64,000 bases of DNA from Bowmanella yangjiangensis (GTDB lineage Bacteria > Pseudomonadota > Gammaproteobacteria > Enterobacterales > Alteromonadaceae): the NCBI RefSeq assembly GCF_017255015.1, contig NZ_JAFKCS010000010.1:537-64536 (forward strand), in the 5' to 3' direction. The notes under the pieces are model-generated. The model had not been told where the DNA came from. It searched no databases and saw only the letters and a list, made by a program, of their open reading frames with translations. Each line of letters starts with the position of its first letter. The first letter of the stretch is position 1. This document shows positions 7,844 to 17,902 of the stretch, piece after piece. The position numbers and the translations under genes are program-made.

Positions 7844-10693
7844 TCAGAACTTATGGGTGATACCCAGGCTGTAATATCTACCCAGGGTGGTGTACAGACC
7901 TGCAGTATAGCCTTGTTCCCAACTGGCACCGCCAGTATTGGCCGCAGGGATTTGCGGTGTTTCTCTGCCGGTCAGGTTTGACACATAGACATTCACACTG
8001 GTGTGGTCATTGAAGTGGTAATTCAATCCCATATCCAGGTACCAGAGCCTGCCAGTATCATAAACAGAGTAGTCTGCAGGGTCATTGCTGTTGTCCGGGG
8101 TTTGCGAGCCAATGTAATGTCCTACCATCGACAGGCTGAGATCCTCTGTCCAAAGGGTCAGCGTGTTTCTACCGCGCCATTTAGGAAAGGCCAGTTCGCC
8201 CATGGTTTGTACAATTTCTGCATTGGGATCCGACTGCAGATCACGTTGCATTAGCCTGCTCCAGTTACTGCGAAGTCCCAGGCTGAATCCCAAATTTGCG
8301 AAGTGATAACTGTAGTCCAGCGCATAATCTATACCTCGGGTTTTATGACTGGCCAGATTCAGATAAGCCACGTTGACCTGCGTGTAGTCATCATGAAATT
8401 CCAACATATCGCAGAACACATTATCCAAGCTCTGGCTGTCCATACAATTGGGATACACGCTGCTCCAGTTAATGGTGCCAATCTTGTCAACCAGATTGAT
8501 ATCCCAATAATCCACGATCAGGTTCAGGCCTTGTAGCACCTCTGGTGAGTACACCATACCAGCCGTAAAGGTGTATGCGCGCTCGGCTTTCAGATCCTCA
8601 TTTCCGGAGTACACAATCAGGGCGTCATTGTAATAGTTAGCTGGGTCTTCCAATCCACGGGCATTACAGTTCGCTTCACGGTACTCAGAGCCGTTTTTAC
8701 GGTACGCGGAGTAACATACCTCATAAACATAGTTCCAGTACTGACTCTCTTCCTGATAGATCTCATTGATGTTAGGTGCTCTGGCGGCTTTCGCGCGGCT
8801 GGTTCTGAGTTTCAGTGAATCAAAGGGATTCCAATCCAATCCAACCATCCAACTGTGGTTCGTGCCAGCGGTACTGTACTTGGCTGTTCGCCAGGCGCCA
8901 CTTAATACCATTGAATCCGCCAGCAGCATGTCACTGAGTAGCGGTACCCGCACTTCAGCAAAGGCTTCGGTAACATCGTACTTACCGGATAAGGGGTTAG
9001 CCGTGTAATAGTTTGCGCCTATCCCGTTTAATTGAGTGTCCGACGGGGTGCTGGTGCTTTGCTCGCGGCGGTGCTCAACACCCGCAGCAAAACTGGCGTA
9101 TCCGGCCGGCAGCTCAAACAGATCGCCATCGATACTGGCGCTGACCACGGTTTGCTTTAATTTGGCTTTGCTGGTGTGAGGATCCAGCTGCAAAGCCGCC
9201 AAGGTGTCGCTACTCAGAGGTTGAAAGACATTAATCGAGCAGCCTTCGTCACAACTGCTTTCCCAGGACCATTCAGTGCCCGTCCATACCCATCCCTGTG
9301 TGCCCCAGACTTCTTTGTCCCAATAACTTTGTGAATAGTCATTTACATAGGTGGTATCCACAGAGGTTTGCCCATGCTGTGCACTTAGCTGCCAGCGATA
9401 GCCGTCGCCAATTCGCCCCTCCAGCGTCACCACGGCCTGAAATAAATCGTATTCATAATCAGAGCCTGCGCGTCCCACTTCTGGAAAATAGCCACCAAAC
9501 AAAAGGCCCTGGCCGGTTCGTGCCACTTCGGCTTGTTGCTCTGCGGTGTAAAAGGGGTAGTTACGGGCCAAACGGGTAACACCATATTCTGCCAGTGGCT
9601 CGGTGCGACTTTCTGATTCCGTTTTTACGTACTTAAATTCGCTGGTTAGTTGCACCTCGTTGCCCAATTCCCGGCTGAGATTAAGGTTCAGGCTGAGTTT
9701 ATCCACCGGAACAGCCAGTCGCCCCCAATTGTAACGGGTGTAAAAATTCGGGTTGCTGCTATCTACGGTCAACGCGGCTAACTGTGTGGTACTGGTACCG
9801 AATACGTCTTCGCCTTCTGCGGTCATGGCCACCAATGCCCCGCTGGCATCTAAACGATAGGGTAGCCCATCAATTAAAAAGGCCCGCTCGTTGGTAGCAT
9901 AAAGCGGTGAACGATGGGCCAGGATTTGCGCAGGGCTGTCGCCGTTGGGATTGGTGATATAAGTCAGATCATTAGCCACATAGTCTCGGGTTCTGGCTTC
10001 CACGGCGTCTGATGTCTGATAGCTCACATGGACATTAAAATTACCTTTGCCATCTTCAAAGTTCTGACCATGGGTAAAAGTGCCGTACCAACGTTTACCG
10101 TCCCCGTCTCCGGTCTGGTTATAAGACACTGATGCTTCAGTACCTTCGAAATCGTCTTTAAGAATAATATTAACCACACCAGACACGGCATCTGCGCCAT
10201 AAATGGCCGATGCGCCACCGGTCATAATGTCAACGCGCTTGATCAGAGCCGTGGGTATGGAAGACACATCCACCTCACTGGTACCAGGCAAAGAAGGTAC
10301 ATGACGGCGGCCATTTACCAGCACCAGGGTTCGATTTGAGCCCAGTCCGCGTAGGTCCTGGCGACTTATTCCGGCATAGCCGTTGGCATTACTGGTTTCA
10401 GTACCGCCAGCTGGCGTCATACTTGGCAATTCATTGAGCAGCTCATTAATGTCCACTGTACCTGTTTTGGCAATATCACCAGCATCAAAGCTAACCACAG
10501 GGGTATGGCTTTCGATGTCGGTGCGGCGAATTCGGCTGCCGGTAACGTCGATAACCTCGACAGTTTGATCTTCATTCTTCACATCGGTGTCGCTGTCCTG
10601 TGCTTGCGCAACAGGGGCGAGCCCCATCATGGATAGTACGAGCAGTGAGTAGCGAAAAGGCTGGGTTCTGGCGGTGTAATTCACTTGATGCAT
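7844..10693 (-). CDS. TonB-dependent outer-membrane receptor
   Basis: 949 aa. The start at 10693 gives a cleavable signal (PFRYSLLVLSMMGLAPVAQA). An upstream in-frame start would add 31 residues before the signal and is unlikely. The plug domain follows (VTGSRIRRTDIESHTPV, SNRTLVLVNGRR, DIMTGGASAIYGADAVSGV). A long beta-barrel ends in an aromatic-rich strand with a terminal F (YSLGITHKF). The plug style is typical of the large receptor families of Alteromonadales and Caulobacter that import peptides or glycans. A divergent M64-type peptidase gene and the downstream regulator operon suggest a peptide-related role, but the ligand is not readable from sequence. Confidence 0.9.
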   Translation of the reverse strand: MHQVNYTARTQPFRYSLLVLSMMGLAPVAQAQDSDTDVKNEDQTVEVIDVTGSRIRRTDIESHTPVVSFDAGDIAKTGTVDINELLNELPSMTPAGGTETSNANGYAGISRQDLRGLGSNRTLVLVNGRRHVPSLPGTSEVDVSSIPTALIKRVDIMTGGASAIYGADAVSGVVNIILKDDFEGTEASVSYNQTGDGDGKRWYGTFTHGQNFEDGKGNFNVHVSYQTSDAVEARTRDYVANDLTYITNPNGDSPAQILAHRSPLYATNERAFLIDGLPYRLDASGALVAMTAEGEDVFGTSTTQLAALTVDSSNPNFYTRYNWGRLAVPVDKLSLNLNLSRELGNEVQLTSEFKYVKTESESRTEPLAEYGVTRLARNYPFYTAEQQAEVARTGQGLLFGGYFPEVGRAGSDYEYDLFQAVVTLEGRIGDGYRWQLSAQHGQTSVDTTYVNDYSQSYWDKEVWGTQGWVWTGTEWSWESSCDEGCSINVFQPLSSDTLAALQLDPHTSKAKLKQTVVSASIDGDLFELPAGYASFAAGVEHRREQSTSTPSDTQLNGIGANYYTANPLSGKYDVTEAFAEVRVPLLSDMLLADSMVLSGAWRTAKYSTAGTNHSWMVGLDWNPFDSLKLRTSRAKAARAPNINEIYQEESQYWNYVYEVCYSAYRKNGSEYREANCNARGLEDPANYYNDALIVYSGNEDLKAERAYTFTAGMVYSPEVLQGLNLIVDYWDINLVDKIGTINWSSVYPNCMDSQSLDNVFCDMLEFHDDYTQVNVAYLNLASHKTRGIDYALDYSYHFANLGFSLGLRSNWSRLMQRDLQSDPNAEIVQTMGELAFPKWRGRNTLTLWTEDLSLSMVGHYIGSQTPDNSNDPADYSVYDTGRLWYLDMGLNYHFNDHTSVNVYVSNLTGRETPQIPAANTGGASWEQGYTAGLYTTLGRYYSLGITHKF

Positions 10694-11031
10694 GTTGTGT
10701 TGTCCGTTTGTTATTGTATTTCGCCAATCATCAGGCTTAGGCAAGCACGGAATCGGCATCACAACTTGATAACATTTAACCCGCAATAAAAATGGTCTTG
10801 TGCATGAATGGTAGAATGCTTGTATCCAATGCTGCCTTGCTGGTTATTAACTGAATGCAAGTTTGACCGACATTGTAAATAACCTGGCATTTGCGCAATG
10901 AAGTCCCCGTCCCTTGATGACCGCAACCGGGGGGCTCATGCCCCGATTACCGCCGCCGGATGCCAGTGACATTGTGTGCTTAGGGCAATGTATTTAGCGT
11001 GCGCCTTGAATTTTGTTTTCAAGGTATTCCT
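10694..11031. other. Divergent intergenic region between receptor and peptidase genes
   Basis: 338 bp with no convincing gene. It holds the start regions of both flanking genes and a small hairpin GGGGC-tcat-GCCCC at 10931-10944. The ribosome site AAGG lies before the peptidase ATG. No operator was recognised. Confidence 0.5.
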
Positions 11032-12369
11032 ATGCGTATATTGCTCGGCCTTCTTACCTCGCTGTATTTACTCAGTGCGTCAGCCACGCCCATCTGGAGA
11101 CTGGATTTTATTCATTCCGGTGGTCACAGTGAACCTGAACAGTTTAGCGAACTGAAATTGGTTAAAGAACCCGGCTCCTGGTCGTCTGCCTGGTTTGACG
11201 AATTGCTGCGTGGCGACTATAAGCTGGAGCTTTTTGCCAAAGGGAGCGACACCCCGTGGTTTGCACAAAGCTTCAACTCGGTGTATTCCGATTGGGCCAG
11301 AGGGGTAGAAGCGACCCGCCAGAAAGGGCGGTTTGAAGAGTCAGTGCGCTTTCCCGCACCCAGTCAGGATTCAACCCTGATCATCTCCGCCCGTCAGTTG
11401 CATCAGCAAGGCCAGCCATTTGTGCCTATTTGGCGCACCGAGATTTATGCCAACAGTCAACCTAAACAAGCCGAACCGCCCGCCAAGTCTGTTATTCGAG
11501 ACCTGCAACACACTGGCGATCCAAAACATAAACTGGATCTGCTGTTTATTGCCGAAGGTTTTATCGAAGACGAGCAGGAGGCCTTTTTTACTGCAGCAGA
11601 CAAGGCCAAAGCTGCGCTGTTCAGCCTAGAGCCTTACCGCAGTTTGCAGGACGCATTTAACATCCGCGCCATGTTCTTACCTTCAAAGGCGTCCGGACTG
11701 GGCGGTGATACGGCGTTAAAAGTTAACCCTAATGCACTAGGCATGGCGCGATATGCCCTGACCCTGGAGAATTTCAGGCTGCGTAATGCCGCAATGCAAG
11801 TGCCATACGACAACATTGTGATCTTAACCAATTCCGCCGCCTACAGTGCCAGCGGCATTTTTGCCGCCTATACCGTGGTACCGGCTTTTGAGCCGCGCCT
11901 GCGTTTTTTGTTGGTGCATGAACTCGGCCACCACCTGGCTGGCCTGGCCGATGAGTATTTTCATGACACGCCGGGCTATGCCAAGGCAACCGAGGTGATT
12001 GAGCCACACGAGCCAAATGTCACTGCACTAAAAGGCAAGCCTCTTAAATGGCAAAAATGGATAAAGCCAGGCACGCCCATTCCCACCCCATGGGATCGTG
12101 AACGCTTTATGCAGAATCCGCGCAACGATCAGCATTGGTTGGAAGATGCGCCTTTTGCCGGCGAGGTTGGTGCCTTTCAGGGGGCGAATTACAGCCCCAC
12201 CCAATTTTACCGACCAGCCCTGAATTGCCTGATGTTTAGAGATGGTGGAAACAACCAGTTCTGCCCCATTTGCGCACACGCCATACGTGAAGTCGTAGAG
12301 GCGGCTGTCAATGCCACAACCAGACCCAATAAACCGCGCCCTGCAGCTCATGCTGCGGCAATGCGCTAG
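11032..12369 (+). CDS. Secreted M64 (IgA peptidase family) metallopeptidase
   Basis: 445 aa. The start at 11032 gives a signal peptide (MRILLGLLTSLYLLSASA), and AAGG precedes it. Residues near 150-350 form the M64 peptidase domain: the segment KLDLLFIAEGF marks its start, and the zinc site is HELGHHLAGLADEY near residue 297, with HExxH and a downstream acidic ligand. An N-terminal beta domain precedes it, as in family members with an M64 N domain. It is divergent from a TonB receptor and could supply peptides to it. It ends 23 bp before putA but is probably a separate function. Confidence 0.88.
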   Translation: MRILLGLLTSLYLLSASATPIWRLDFIHSGGHSEPEQFSELKLVKEPGSWSSAWFDELLRGDYKLELFAKGSDTPWFAQSFNSVYSDWARGVEATRQKGRFEESVRFPAPSQDSTLIISARQLHQQGQPFVPIWRTEIYANSQPKQAEPPAKSVIRDLQHTGDPKHKLDLLFIAEGFIEDEQEAFFTAADKAKAALFSLEPYRSLQDAFNIRAMFLPSKASGLGGDTALKVNPNALGMARYALTLENFRLRNAAMQVPYDNIVILTNSAAYSASGIFAAYTVVPAFEPRLRFLLVHELGHHLAGLADEYFHDTPGYAKATEVIEPHEPNVTALKGKPLKWQKWIKPGTPIPTPWDRERFMQNPRNDQHWLEDAPFAGEVGAFQGANYSPTQFYRPALNCLMFRDGGNNQFCPICAHAIREVVEAAVNATTRPNKPRPAAHAAAMR

Positions 12370-12392
12370 TTCCGATTTTTGAGGTAAATGCC

Positions 12393-15300
12393 ATGCTTTT
12401 TTCCGCCCCGTTCCCCCCCGTTTGTGAGCGTCGCCAACTGATCCGTGACCATTTTCATTGTGATGAAGCCGATTTGGTTTCCGAGCTTATTCCACTTGCC
12501 CGGCTCGATGATAGCGCCAAAGCCAGTGCCAAATGTCAGGCCCATCAGTTAGTCAAGCAAATGCAGCAAGCCGCCGCTGGTTTGATGGAGAGTCTGTTAC
12601 AGGAATATGCCTTATCAAGCGAAGAGGGAGTAATCCTCATGTGTCTCGCCGAGGCCTTATTACGTATCCCTGACAAGGCGACTCGCGATGCCCTGATTGC
12701 AGAAAAACTGGGGCAGGGTAACTGGCAGGCTCACCTGGGCAACAGTGCATCTGGGTTTGTAAATCTTTCCAGCCTGGGGCTACTGACCGGCAAGAAAATG
12801 CTCAATGAGAAACGCAGTGAAGCCCTGTTCAATCGCATGCTTAAAAGGCTGGGTAGCCCCTTGGTGCGCAGCGCCATGGGTTTTGCCATGACCTTGCTGG
12901 GCGGGCAATTTGTGACTGGGCAAAGTATCGAGAAAGCCCGCCAAAACGCCCAATCACAAGAGCAGCTTGGCTATCGTTATTCTTATGACATGCTCGGTGA
13001 AGGTGCCCGCACTCAACAGGATGCAGACCGTTATTTTGCCAGTTACCAACATGCAATACAGGCCCTGGTAGGTAAACATAGTGATATTGCTGCCAATCCT
13101 GGTATTTCGGTCAAACTGTCAGCCATTCACCCGCGCTATGAACTGGCACAAAAAGACCGGGTCATGAAAGAATTGGTCCCCCGTTTGCTCAACCTGGCGA
13201 TGTTAGCTAAGCAGCAACAGATAGGGCTGACGGTGGATGCAGAAGAGGCCAATAGGCTGGACTTGTCACTGGATGTTATCGAAGCGGTTTTCCTGGCGCC
13301 GGAGCTGGCTGATTGGAATGGATTTGGCTTGGCCGTTCAAGCTTATCAAAAACGTGCATTGCCACTGGTTAAATGGCTGGCCGACTTGGCACAACAAGCC
13401 AAGCGTCGCCTGAACGTGCGGTTGGTAAAAGGCGCGTACTGGGACAGTGAGATTAAACTGGCACAGCAACAAGGCCTCGCGGACTATCCGGTTTTTACGC
13501 GCAAACAAAGTACAGATGTCAGCTACCTGGCCTGCGCCAGGGAACTGCTTAATGCCCAGTGGATTTATCCGCAATTTGCCACGCACAATGCCTACACCCT
13601 GGCCTGTATTCTGGAAATGGCCCAGGACAGACGCAACTTTGAGTTTCAGCGTTTGCACGGAATGGGCGAAGCCATGTATAACGATTTAGTACAAAGTGGC
13701 AAAGCCCATTGCCGTATCTACGCTCCCGTGGGTAAATACGCTGATTTGTTACCTTATCTTGTCAGACGCTTATTGGAAAACGGTGCCAATACCTCCTTTG
13801 TTAACCTGGTGCAAAACAAACAGTTGGATCTGAGTTGTTTACTGGCTGATCCTGTCGACGCCCTGGTAAACAAAACTCACAAACGCAACCCGCACATTCC
13901 CTTACCGGCTGATATTTACGGGCCTGAACGGCCAAATGCACGGGGGCTGGACAGCCATAACGATGATGAACTTATCGCGCTCAATGTGAATTTGCAGAAC
14001 TGGTGGCAAACCCAATCGACACAAGCACTGCACAAGGTCGACAACGTCTCAGACGCGCCGACGCTGCAGATCAGAAATCCAGCCGATCGTCGCCAACTAC
14101 TGGCCACACTTATCCCACATGACCAGGCTGGGATTGAACAAGCCATTACGCAAGCCAATGCGGCATTCGAAAGCTGGTCAGCTCGCACAGCGGACGACAG
14201 GGCGGAGGTATTACAAGCATTTGCAGAGCTGCTTGAGACGCATCAGGATGAGTTGCTGGGTCTGTGCATTAAAGAGGCAGGAAAAACCCTGGATGACGCC
14301 ATTGCAGAAGTGCGCGAAGCCGTGGATTTCTGCCGTTACTACGCCGTACAGATAAAGCAATACGCCAGTCAACCTGAACTTAATGCGCTGGGTACCGTGC
14401 TTTGCATCAGTCCTTGGAACTTTCCATTGGCTATTTTTGTCGGCCAGGTAGTAGCCGCGTTGGTAGCGGGCAATACAGTGGTGGCTAAACCGGCAGAACA
14501 AACCAGTTTGATAGCCCTTCGTGCCACAGCGTTATTGTACACGGCGGGACTTACCCCCAACGCCTTACAGATAGTTTTAGCTAAAGGATCTTTAGTGGGG
14601 CAGGTAGCCCTGCCGGATCCCAGGATCCAGGCCGTGATGTTTACCGGCTCAAACCCCACTTGCGCGCATATTGCTAAACAGCTGGCTAAACGGGGAGAAG
14701 CGATTCCACTGATCGCCGAAACCGGTGGCCAGAACACGATGATTGTTGACTCTACGGCTTTGCTAGAACAGGTCGTGGATGACGTTATCCAGTCAGGTTT
14801 TAAAAGTGCCGGTCAGCGCTGCTCTGCGCTCAGGGTGTTGTACGTGCAGGACGATATTGCCGATGCGTTGATTACTATGTTGCAAGGCGCCATGCAGGAA
14901 CTGCGAGTGGGCGACCCGGCTTTGTTGGCCACAGATATTGGGCCGCTGATTGATACTAAGGCATTGGATAATCTGGAGCGCCACGCCCGCCGCATGGACA
15001 ACGAAGGGGTGTTACTGGCTAAAATCAACCCAGACAGCGAGATGGATCAAGGCTACTTTTTTGCCCCGAGATTGTACGAAATCAAGCACATTTCCCAGCT
15101 ACAGGAAGAAGTGTTCGGCCCTTGCGTACACTTGATTCGTTTTCAGGCCGCCAAGCTCAATGAAGTTGTCGAGCAAATTAACTCCACAGGTTTTGGTTTA
15201 ACCGCCGGCATTCATTCACGTCTGGCCAATAGAGCGGAGCAACTGACCAAACAAATTCAGGTGGGTAATCTTTACGTTAACCGTAACATGGTGGGTGCGG

Positions 15301-16130
15301 TGGTCGGGGTTCAGCCCTTCGGTGGCAGAGGGCTGTCGGGAACCGGGCCTAAAGCTGGGGGGCCTTTGTATTTAAGTCGTTTATTAAGACCCGCGGCTAC
15401 CGGCATCAATGTGCAGACAAGCTGGCCCGATGCTCTGCCTTTGGATGTACCCGCGCCGGTCATTGATAAGCAAAGACTGTTGCGCTGGCAAGCCACGACC
15501 TTATCGGTCAGGGAGACTAAGCTTAGTGGCGTATTATCTGGTTTGCTGCCCATGGGGGAGGGATTATTCATTGCACAGCAACAAACTGAGCAGCGGTATT
15601 CTCAGGCCAGGCAGTATCTGGCTAAAGCCAATTGCCTGCCGGGTCCAACCGGGGAGCGTAACGAACTGCATTTTGAGCCAAGAGGCTGGCTGCTGTACTT
15701 ATATGATGCGAGATTCGACGCACATTTACAGGATGCGCTGGTAAGTGCACTGATCAGTGGTAATGGTCTGCTGATTGCCGGCTTGGGTCAGTTGACCGGG
15801 GCCCTTAAAACGTTGGGAAAATCAGAGCTACCTATAGAGCTTACCCAATTTACCCCAAAGCTACTGACGCATCCGGACATAAAAGGGGTTATCTGTGCCC
15901 CGGATGGCGGCTATCACACTTTAGTACAACAGGCATTGGCTTCCAGAGCCGGGCCTTTGCTGCCACTGATTTGTGAACCAACCGGGCTGCGGCTGTTGCA
16001 ACGTATGTGGCTGGAGAAAACCATTACGGTGAATACCACAGCCATAGGCGGAAATGCGTCACTAATGTTACTTGATGACGAGCCTGAGCACGCTGCGCCG
16101 CCGCAGTGGCAAGCCGCAGTTGGGGTCTAA
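12393..16130 (+). CDS. putA: Bifunctional proline dehydrogenase / glutamate-semialdehyde dehydrogenase PutA
   Basis: 1245 aa; oxidises proline to glutamate in two steps at the inner face of the membrane. The FAD-binding proline dehydrogenase domain covers about 130-480, with RLVKGAYWDSE near residue 342 and the ARRL-type loop LVRRLLENGANTSFV. The aldehyde dehydrogenase domain covers about 540-1010, with the general base in AETGGQN near 775 and the catalytic cysteine in GQRCSALR near 808. A conserved C-terminal domain follows. The N-terminal ribbon-helix-helix domain of trifunctional PutA is absent, so it should not repress itself. GAGG lies before the ATG. Confidence 0.95.
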   Translation: MLFSAPFPPVCERRQLIRDHFHCDEADLVSELIPLARLDDSAKASAKCQAHQLVKQMQQAAAGLMESLLQEYALSSEEGVILMCLAEALLRIPDKATRDALIAEKLGQGNWQAHLGNSASGFVNLSSLGLLTGKKMLNEKRSEALFNRMLKRLGSPLVRSAMGFAMTLLGGQFVTGQSIEKARQNAQSQEQLGYRYSYDMLGEGARTQQDADRYFASYQHAIQALVGKHSDIAANPGISVKLSAIHPRYELAQKDRVMKELVPRLLNLAMLAKQQQIGLTVDAEEANRLDLSLDVIEAVFLAPELADWNGFGLAVQAYQKRALPLVKWLADLAQQAKRRLNVRLVKGAYWDSEIKLAQQQGLADYPVFTRKQSTDVSYLACARELLNAQWIYPQFATHNAYTLACILEMAQDRRNFEFQRLHGMGEAMYNDLVQSGKAHCRIYAPVGKYADLLPYLVRRLLENGANTSFVNLVQNKQLDLSCLLADPVDALVNKTHKRNPHIPLPADIYGPERPNARGLDSHNDDELIALNVNLQNWWQTQSTQALHKVDNVSDAPTLQIRNPADRRQLLATLIPHDQAGIEQAITQANAAFESWSARTADDRAEVLQAFAELLETHQDELLGLCIKEAGKTLDDAIAEVREAVDFCRYYAVQIKQYASQPELNALGTVLCISPWNFPLAIFVGQVVAALVAGNTVVAKPAEQTSLIALRATALLYTAGLTPNALQIVLAKGSLVGQVALPDPRIQAVMFTGSNPTCAHIAKQLAKRGEAIPLIAETGGQNTMIVDSTALLEQVVDDVIQSGFKSAGQRCSALRVLYVQDDIADALITMLQGAMQELRVGDPALLATDIGPLIDTKALDNLERHARRMDNEGVLLAKINPDSEMDQGYFFAPRLYEIKHISQLQEEVFGPCVHLIRFQAAKLNEVVEQINSTGFGLTAGIHSRLANRAEQLTKQIQVGNLYVNRNMVGAVVGVQPFGGRGLSGTGPKAGGPLYLSRLLRPAATGINVQTSWPDALPLDVPAPVIDKQRLLRWQATTLSVRETKLSGVLSGLLPMGEGLFIAQQQTEQRYSQARQYLAKANCLPGPTGERNELHFEPRGWLLYLYDARFDAHLQDALVSALISGNGLLIAGLGQLTGALKTLGKSELPIELTQFTPKLLTHPDIKGVICAPDGGYHTLVQQALASRAGPLLPLICEPTGLRLLQRMWLEKTITVNTTAIGGNASLMLLDDEPEHAAPPQWQAAVGV

Positions 16131-16140
16131 TTTATTCGCG

Positions 16141-16158
16141 GGCCGGGATTACCCGGCC
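16141..16158. terminator. Convergent terminator hairpin between putA and the sheath gene
   Basis: Perfect stem GGCCGGG/CCCGGCC with loop ATTA, overlapping the 3' end of the sheath gene on the minus strand. It can serve both converging transcripts. Confidence 0.6.
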
Positions 16159-17666
16159 TGCTGTTGTTCAACCTTGATAAGCAAAAACTCCGCGGGTCGG
16201 GTCAGTGCCAACCCCACTTGCACGATCAGGCGCTTATCCAGGATATCCTGGGCGCTCATGGTCTGGCCGAGGCCGACCTGAACGTAGTAGGCATCTTCAG
16301 CTTTCGCCCCACATAGGCCGCCCTGGCGCCACATCCCTTGCAAAAAACTGTCTATCATGGCGCGTATGCTGATCCAGGTATGAGCGTCATTATTCTCAAA
16401 TACAAAGGCTTTAAGAGCCGTTTGCAGACTTTGCTTCACATAAATAGCGGTGCGCCGAACCGGCACATAGCGCCATTCAGAGTTACCCGCCAAAGTACGT
16501 GCTCCCCAAATAAGCACGCCTTGACCAACAAAGATCCTAAGGGCATTAATGGAAATACCACTTACTGCATCAAGATTCAGGGTTTCTTGCTGTTGGTGAG
16601 TAATATTGATTGGCAGGCTGACCACATTGCTAAGAGAGATATTGGCAGGGGCTTTCCACACACCGTAGTTATTGTCCTGCATAGTGTAACAACCGCAAAT
16701 GGCGCCGCTAGCAGGTTGTAAATTAGCCCATTGACGGGCCAGCTCAATACAGCGGTAGTAAATCGGACTCAGTACCAGCAGGGCCCGATGATAATTAAGT
16801 TGTTCAGATTTATCCGCATAGGGAAGCTTGTCAATCAGAACCTGAAGCTTAGGTTCAACACCTGGATTCAGCCATTCTCCCAGGCCTTTACTGTTGCCCC
16901 CCTGAAACTGGCGATAGGTAATATCATCCTGCCCATATAATGCCGTATTGATAAATGGCAAATAAGCGGCACCATAGCTAAGGTGCTGCTGGCCCACTAA
17001 AGGGCGAAAACGACTGGCCACATCATCAATCGGCATGGCGTCATAACCGCCGCCTGGTACATCGAAAACACAAAATGCAGAATCTAGCTCTGCGGCCTGC
17101 GCCAGCATCGCTTGTACCAGTTTGGCATAATCGTTGTCGCTAAGGGCAATGGCATCCGGGCATAAATACAAGCTGGGTTCAGGGCAGTGCTTAAGGGCCG
17201 CCAACCCTTGCATCAGGCTACTAAGCTGAATATGCCGGTTAGGCTCAAGGCCAAGGAGCTGATTTGAGGCTTTACCAAATTCTCCGACACTAACGATATA
17301 AGCCTGCCGACCACCGTTTTGAAAAAACAGCTTTACCGCATCGGCCAAATAGTAACGGCTGTCTGCACATGGCAACAGGCTAAAGTACTGATTGGCTATC
17401 TGCACCGTATGGCTAGTAGCGCGGTGTTCAGGGTTAAAGTAAAAGTAGGGCGGTTGGCTGGCACCAAAATGGGCGATGAAGTCCTGATAGCTGCCAATTT
17501 TTACTGGTTGATTCAACCATGACTGGCCATCCCAACTGCTATGGCGGGTATAACCAATAAAGGCCGGTATAGCAGTAGGTACACCCACCACCACAGACGG
17601 TAGATTTATTTCTTTGATATACACACCAGGGGTTTTGACTAACCTGCTCCGTGTCGGCTTTTTCAT
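16149..17666 (-). CDS. Orphan contractile tail sheath protein
   Basis: 505 aa. The N terminus KTPGVYIKEI followed by VPTAIPAFIGYT is the hallmark of the sheath protein of phage tails and extracellular contractile injection systems. The C-terminal part, with GARTLAGNSEWRYVPVRR, FVFENNDAHTWISI and LALTRPAEF, matches the conserved sheath core that interlocks subunits. A good ribosome site, AGGAG, precedes the ATG. No tube, baseplate, spike or ATPase gene is next to it: the neighbours are putA and a WYL regulator. It is either a relic of an injection-system locus or a stand-alone sheath-like protein. The frame is intact. Confidence 0.85.
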   Translation of the reverse strand: MKKPTRSRLVKTPGVYIKEINLPSVVVGVPTAIPAFIGYTRHSSWDGQSWLNQPVKIGSYQDFIAHFGASQPPYFYFNPEHRATSHTVQIANQYFSLLPCADSRYYLADAVKLFFQNGGRQAYIVSVGEFGKASNQLLGLEPNRHIQLSSLMQGLAALKHCPEPSLYLCPDAIALSDNDYAKLVQAMLAQAAELDSAFCVFDVPGGGYDAMPIDDVASRFRPLVGQQHLSYGAAYLPFINTALYGQDDITYRQFQGGNSKGLGEWLNPGVEPKLQVLIDKLPYADKSEQLNYHRALLVLSPIYYRCIELARQWANLQPASGAICGCYTMQDNNYGVWKAPANISLSNVVSLPINITHQQQETLNLDAVSGISINALRIFVGQGVLIWGARTLAGNSEWRYVPVRRTAIYVKQSLQTALKAFVFENNDAHTWISIRAMIDSFLQGMWRQGGLCGAKAEDAYYVQVGLGQTMSAQDILDKRLIVQVGLALTRPAEFLLIKVEQQQAG

Positions 17667-17902
17667 GGCAACTCCTGTTCGCTGACAAATTTGGGCATAA
17701 ACGCGTACTTATTAACAGGCGGCCCTTTAAGATCAACTTGTTGCCACCAAGATGACCGCTGTCTAAGTAAGATAAAACATGGCTCACTTGAGCATAGAAG
17801 CGCCATGCCGGGCTTGCCAAAAAAACACCTAAAAATACGCCTTGTTATCCAATTTAAAATAAAGCACACTCGAAAAGTATAAAAGCCTAATCAAGGTGTT
17901 AC

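Noticed and set aside
12028-12351. Minus-strand open frame inside the M64 peptidase gene
   Set aside because: It lies fully antisense to the conserved C-terminal part of the peptidase and shows no domain.
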